From: Utricularia gibba
Taxonomy: Eukaryota; Streptophyta; Magnoliopsida; Lamiales; Lentibulariaceae
Reading direction: 5' to 3'
Assembly (NCBI GenBank): GCA_002189035.1
Contig: CM007991.1
Span: forward strand, 3,100,001 to 3,164,000
Length of the DNA: 64,000 bases
The translations under genes and the position numbers were made by a program. Every line of letters starts with the position of its first letter. The first letter of the stretch is position 1. Shown here one piece after another: positions 59,786 through 64,000 of the stretch. The notes beneath the pieces are model-generated. The model ran no database searches, had not been told where the DNA came from, and was given only the letters and a program-made list of their open reading frames with translations.

Positions 59786-60547
59786 TTACTCATCCGGGTC
59801 AGGCTCCTGAGACACCTGGGTCCACTCCGGAGTAGTTTCCCCCATGAACGCGGCCGTGCGCCGGAGATTTTCTCCAACGCCATCTCCGCGGCCAGCCAGA
59901 ACTTGGTCTCGTCCAGGAACCTGTTCCACACTCCGCTCACTATACAGTAATTGTTGTTGTAGGGGAACGGTGGTGGGCTGCGTGTGGGGCCCTCGCTACC
60001 AAAACTCCGGCGTTCTGCAGTGCCGCCACGGCGGGAGGGGTCTTTCCTTTCGGCATATGCGCCCATAAATGGAACTGCTGGCTGAACATTATGCACGCCG
60101 CGAAAGTCGCCGCGAAGGCCAGATTAAAAGGGTCGCTCATGAACACGTTCACCGGGAGCACCAGCGCCGTCACCGCCGCCGCGGCGATGTACACGTTGTT
60201 AGCTAGCTGACGGCGCGTGATGGCCCATGGCTGCTGGTGGTGGCTCTGGAACGCCTCGATTTGCGCTCCGAAGAAGGGGTTTCTGCGCTGCCGTAGTTGT
60301 CGATGGCCCAATGGTAGATCCCGGTTGCGAGGTCCGCTGCCACGTACCCGAGGAAGGCGGCGGAGAGGGATTTGAGCCAGAGACGGGAAGAAGAGGTTTC
60401 TGCGACAAGAGAGGAAGTGAGCGAGATCGATTTGGCGGCGCCGTAGATAACGGTGGCACAGCCTGCTGCGAACCATCCACGGTGAGCCCAAGTGGAGGCG
60501 TGCCAATTATCCTGGTCTTCCTTCTTCATCGCCGGCGACTTCTCCAT
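59786..60547 (-). CDS. FAD4-like desaturase (Kua/TMEM189 family), three frame breaks
   Basis: Plant FAD4 introduces the trans-3 double bond into palmitate of chloroplast phosphatidylglycerol. Single exon, minus strand, start MEKSPAMKKEDQDNW at 60547, end at TAA 59786-59788. The protein lies in pieces in shifted frames. Histidine-rich motifs are all present: GIYHWAIDNYG, FQSHHQQPWAITRR, FHLWAHMPKG, APHAAHHRSP followed by YNNNYCIVSGVWN. The frame breaks at GGGG 60276-60279, GGGG 59962-59965 and CCCCC 59839-59843. One added base at each gives a continuous 254-residue protein ending RPRSW...TTPEWTQ; the span, 762 bases plus three, is a multiple of three. Two predicted helices sit at GWFAAGCATVIYGAAKS and AAAAVTALVLPVNVFM. 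No clear plastid transit peptide precedes the domain. Either three sequence errors or a decayed gene; I favour errors. Confidence 0.82.
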
Positions 60548-62022
60548 TGCTGCAGAACACGTGGGGGGAGATGAATGAAGGCAGCAACGCCTAGGCCTGG
60601 GTACTCGCACGCATTTATAAGAAAATGATACTAGCGTCAGATCACAAAGATAATAGTTCCCTGAATCGTTACATGACTGGACCGTGGTGCAACTTGTGAC
60701 ATCACATCACACATGAAGCTTCATTTACGCCAGTGTGTGAACCATATTAATTAGACTTATATGTAATACATTTATTTACATTTATGTGTATTAAAAATTA
60801 CATTTGTTCCCTTAAAAATGTTTTTTAATAATTAAATTTGAAATATTTACATAATATTCCAATCATGCTCTCTAACACTATTATTTTATGAAATTTGTCT
60901 TTAATTTTATTTTAAATATATATTTGTAAAATTAATTATTAAAACATATTTTTTGTATATATTTATCTAAACATACGTTAAATTTAAGATATTATTAATT
61001 AAACTCACTTCATCATTAAATATTATAATTTTTTATAATAAACCTGCATCCATGAGTTCGTTAATTGTGAGATTCCAATAACACCCTCAACTTCCCCGGT
61101 CCTTTCGATACATGGCATGGCTATAAATGTCATAATTTGTAACGAAGCATTTGACGCATTAAGACAAGTCGAGTAATAATAAAAGGACCGAACAAACTGC
61201 CGTATCCGATTATTAGCATTTGTTTAGTAGAAGATGCCTGAAAGGAGCCAGGAGGGTTGCACTGGCGCTGGGGAAGGGGCCAATTAAACGTGTCGGGTCA
61301 GAGGAGAATCAGAAGGGCAGTTGGCGATTTGAATGAAGATATTAATTCTTCCTTCCGGTGGATCGGATTTCTAGCCCACGCCGCCATGTCCAGCAGCCAT
61401 CGTGAATGTTTTACACAACACGAGAAAGTGCGAGAGAGCACATGTGGCTCGGCGCTGACACCTAGATTGGGCTTCAGCTGCTCCACCGGACGACCATGTA
61501 CCTGCTCTCGTCAAAAGACCTGACTTCAGACGAAATCCTTATCCCTTGGTTAGGGTGAAACATACCCTTGTTAAAAAGAAGTAGAATCCCGATGCATGGC
61601 ACATGGGGTGTACCTGTGCTAGCTCCAGAAGTTGATTGTGGTCAGTGGGAACTGCTCTGGTTAGCTTCTTGCCCACAGACATCACCTCGAAACCATTTCC
61701 TGGAAACTGCAACCTGGAACAAACCGTGTGCGAAGCAGTGGCCATCGAGGGAATACAAAAACAATGGCAGAATTCAGAAGCAAAACGGAAAATTCATCAG
61801 TTGGAGCTCTATTAAGGGGTCATATACCGTATAGATTGTTCTAGGTGAATCATGAATGAGGAAAGTGACAAAAGCTACCGTAAATTACCACAGTCGTCTT
61901 GAGATGTGGGTTCACCCTTCACGGGGGCTCTTCCTTCTCTGACCAAGCAGTCACTGATCATGCCTCCATTGTGAGGTCTAGTGACTAAACAAATGTCAAA
62001 AATCTGCAGGCCTGTCTACTGT
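60548..62022. other. AT-rich spacer; one exon-like stretch of unknown origin
   Basis: 60700-61070 is very AT-rich. On the minus strand at about 61603-61695 an open 93-base stretch, flanked by gttgcag and cag|gtacac, encodes FPGNGFEVMSVGKKLTR and then TDHNQLLELAQ; it looks like a spliced exon but no gene around it can be built. The rest shows nothing. Confidence 0.35.
60614..60619 (-). promoter_or_regulatory. TATA box of the FAD4-like gene
   Basis: TATAAA on the minus strand, 67-72 bases upstream of the ATG at 60547, so the leader is about 35-40 bases and no upstream ATG is likely to be transcribed. Confidence 0.6.
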
Positions 62023-62533
62023 CTAAGTTTTATCGCGCCAGTGATACCATGCTTCTAGACCTGAAGCAAAGACAGAATCAGATTAATCAGAGGGATGTAA
62101 CCGAAAACTTAGCATGCCAACTGACCAAGCCATGCTGAAAAGGTTACCAATCCATAAACTGATGTTCGTCACACCCCTACAAATTTGGTTTCCTACTGAT
62201 TTTTCCTTTTTCGATTCGGAGAACATACGACGGCAACACGGAAATGTAATAGTACTAACCAAGTTCGCTGTAAAAGCCACCAATTCCGAATAACTCCTCC
62301 CGGAAGCAGGCCTCTTGCGAATATCGCCAACATGGTACTGATTCAGCCGAACCATTCAAGCCAAGAATAAATTCTCATAATCGCGTTGCCAGTCAAGATC
62401 ACCTTTCGTCCGCGGGCAAAACTCTTCCAGTTGAGAGTGGAGTGTAGCCAGCTGTTCTTCAGACGGGTAAGCAATTTCGGCACATTCGCACCAGTCACCC
62501 GAAATCGATTCTTTGATCGCCAATAACTGCCAT
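62023..62533 (-). CDS. Unrecognised small protein gene, one frame break, 5' end unresolved
   Basis: Two coding exons are visible on the minus strand: 62533-62260 after the acceptor ttttgtttgcag, and 62060-62023 ending with TAG. The first encodes WQLLAIKESISGDWCECAEI, YPSEEQLATLHSQLEEF, then DWQRDYENLFLAWMVRLNQY, an acidic, Trp-rich sequence of natural character. After GDIRKRPASG the frame breaks at the CCC (GGG on the minus strand) 62299-62301; with one base added it continues EELFGIGGFYSELGLEAWYH and ends WRDKT, using a gttagt...cttcag intron. As written, it would end in an unrelated tail. The first exon may hold MEWSCSDWRKREFF from 62660, but the joining intron would be only 53 bases, so the start is uncertain. 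I do not recognise the family. Confidence 0.5.
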
Positions 62534-63043
62534 CTGCAAACAAAATTAATGTCCTTTCATAGATGAACAACCCTCGACGCCGGCACATTCCACAGTCCCC
62601 GGCTTCCGCCTCATTCCGGAAGAATTCTCGTTTCCTCCAATCGGAACAAGACCACTCCAAAATTTCTCAAACAAAGCATCAAAAACACCAATCTGATCCC
62701 ATGATCGTCAAATTGGAATATATCCGGGCTGGCCCAACAGGCCCAATTATGTTTATTTAGACCATCCATTTTAGTGGCACAATAGGCCCACAATCACCTG
62801 ATATTATTATTATTTTTATTATATTCCGATAATGTTTATTCAAGGGTGCTATAAACATGAATCCCAAAAATCACCAACTACACGAGTCACTCAAGCGCCA
62901 ATCCTCCTCGATACGAGCCTCTGCTGCTCCCTTATTTCTCTACAGATTCAGATTGAGCTGCTCCTCCGGCGCTTCTTCCTCAGTCGCCGCCGCTCGCTCC
63001 ATCCTCACTGTTTCGCCTGCGTAAGACAAAGCAATCCTCAGAA
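62534..63043. other. Upstream region with site II words
   Basis: GGCCCA at 62731-62736, 62740-62745 and 62785-62790 form a promoter-like cluster for the minus-strand gene at 62.0-62.6 kb. 62800-62825 is AT-rich, and the right end is the 3' region of the translocator gene. Confidence 0.5.
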
Positions 63044-64000
63044 TCAAATCACTTTTTTAGGAGGGAGCATCATGGTGATCAAGATCTTCACAGGTGCTTT
63101 CCTGTTCTGAGGATGGAAATCAGAAAAAGGTTGTCTTTACGAAAGGTTCCGGGAGCCTTTGAATGGATTACCTGAGAATAGAGGAAAGTTCCCAGGACGG
63201 CAATGGCTGCTCCGAGAGCATTGATGGGCTGCACCGGAGTTTGGAAGATGATGATGGAGGAGACGATGACGGAGATGCGTTTCATGGTGTTGCCGATGCT
63301 GAATGTCAATGGAGAAATCTCATCCAGAGACATGTAGGAAACCTGGTTGTATAGATGGTAGAAAACACTCTGTGCAGCCATCCACCTGCCCAGCAATACC
63401 AACCACACGAAGTGGATAATGAGGAGGACTCAAGACAAATATGGATCACAAGCACACAGTCCCACATTCTTAAATCTCAAGCTGTCTGAATCAAGGAATC
63501 ATGGAAAAACAAAAGGGATTTAATTTATATAGTGAATCAAGTTTCTATCACAGGACTAGTCATCATAACAGGACAGAGAAATACATGAGGAGTTAATGAA
63601 GTCAACGATCAGCAAAGTGTTTGAAAGGATTCAGCTTCTTCAGAGTCAAAGGTGAATCACTGATAAACAAGAAAATTTTACCAGCCGAGTTGAGGTCCAA
63701 TTTGACTCAGAGCTTCTCTGAAACCAGCAGTCCACATCTGCGGGCCCTCAACAGCAATGGCAAAGGGGGTGAGAATGAGGAGAGACATAATGGATAAGCA
63801 AGCATAGTAGTTCATTCCACTCAAAGAATTTCCCTTCATCCCTTTCTTGGAGAATATATTTCGAAAGACAAAGGCCAAGTTTGAGATCATGGCGCCCATG
63901 AACCCTGAAATCATATACAACAATGTTTAAAAAACACATGAGTATGCTCTCCGTTGGATAAAGGGGTGCCAAAGTTACCAATCATGTTGAAGTTGAGCTC
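63044..64000 (-). CDS. Plastid glucose-6-phosphate/phosphate translocator (GPT), C-terminal part
   Basis: GPT exchanges glucose 6-phosphate for phosphate across the plastid inner envelope to feed starch and the oxidative pentose phosphate path. The gene runs off the right edge. Exons on the minus strand: 64000-63979 (ELNFNMI), 63904-63682, 63385-63172 and probably 63106-63044. Seen: GFMGAMISNLAFVFRNIFSK, SGMNYYACLSIMSLLILTPF, AVEGPQMWTAG, SVFYHLYNQVSYMSLDEIS, SPLTFSIGNTMKRISVIVSS and the last helix INALGAAIAVLGTFLYSQ. These match GPT rather than triose-phosphate or PEP translocators. The C-terminal end after FLYSQ is uncertain: two acceptors, 63106 and 63101, give short different tails, and neither is the usual AKQ. 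Confidence 0.92.

Overview
The window is nuclear DNA from a flowering plant. Genes carry short GT-AG introns, plant-only families are common (PSB27, clathrin light chain, beta-expansin, PPR, SCAMP, AP2/ERF, EPF peptide, FAD4, plastid phosphate translocator), and promoters carry plant telo-box, site II, G-box and I-box motifs. The species cannot be named from the sequence. Gene density is high, about one gene per 2-3 kb, with AT-rich spacers. I see no intact transposon, tRNA, rRNA or CRISPR.

Layout. 0-1 kb: 3' part of an Apollo/SNM1B-type nuclease gene. 1.9-5.3 kb: tandem pair of BAHD acyltransferases, the first frame-broken. 5.3-6.7 kb: non-coding, possibly transcribed. 6.7-10.6 kb: a membrane-anchored coiled-coil protein and NAF1 (minus). 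13.1-15.7 kb: a small zinc-ribbon protein (minus) and a PPR gene (plus). 15.8-22.6 kb: SCAMP and a STRUBBELIG-family receptor kinase (minus). 24.3-27.9 kb: PSB27, an EPF1-like stomatal peptide gene and an AP2/ERF gene. 28.2-28.9 kb: a decayed protochlorophyllide reductase copy. 29.3-31.8 kb: clathrin light chain and beta-expansin. 34-39.6 kb: a C2H2/RING-like protein, an RMA-type RING E3 and a FLOE/DUF1421 protein. 40.5-48.9 kb: RABA1-type GTPase and an EDR1-domain Raf-like MAPKKK. 49.3-54.9 kb: a BRANCHLESS TRICHOME-like coiled-coil protein and an AT-hook protein. 55.5-58.3 kb: a secretory protein with a possible permuted NlpC/P60-like core. 59.8-64 kb: a FAD4-like desaturase, an unrecognised small gene and the 3' part of a glucose-6-phosphate/phosphate translocator.

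The genes are ordinary neighbours, not a pathway cluster. Chloroplast (PSB27, POR remnant, FAD4, GPT), endomembrane (SCAMP, clathrin light chain, RABA1, RMA) and wall/epidermis (EXPB, EPF1, SRF) functions recur by chance of gene order as far as I can tell.

The most striking signal is about the sequence itself. At ten positions in seven genes a reading frame breaks by exactly one missing base, always in or next to a short run of G or C, and adding one base restores a family-like protein. This looks more like consensus error than independent gene death, and it decides whether several loci are genes or pseudogenes. I found no convincing new biological system; the best candidates for something undescribed are the NlpC/P60-like secretory protein, the unrecognised gene at 62.0-62.5 kb and the possible non-coding transcript at 5.3-6.5 kb.
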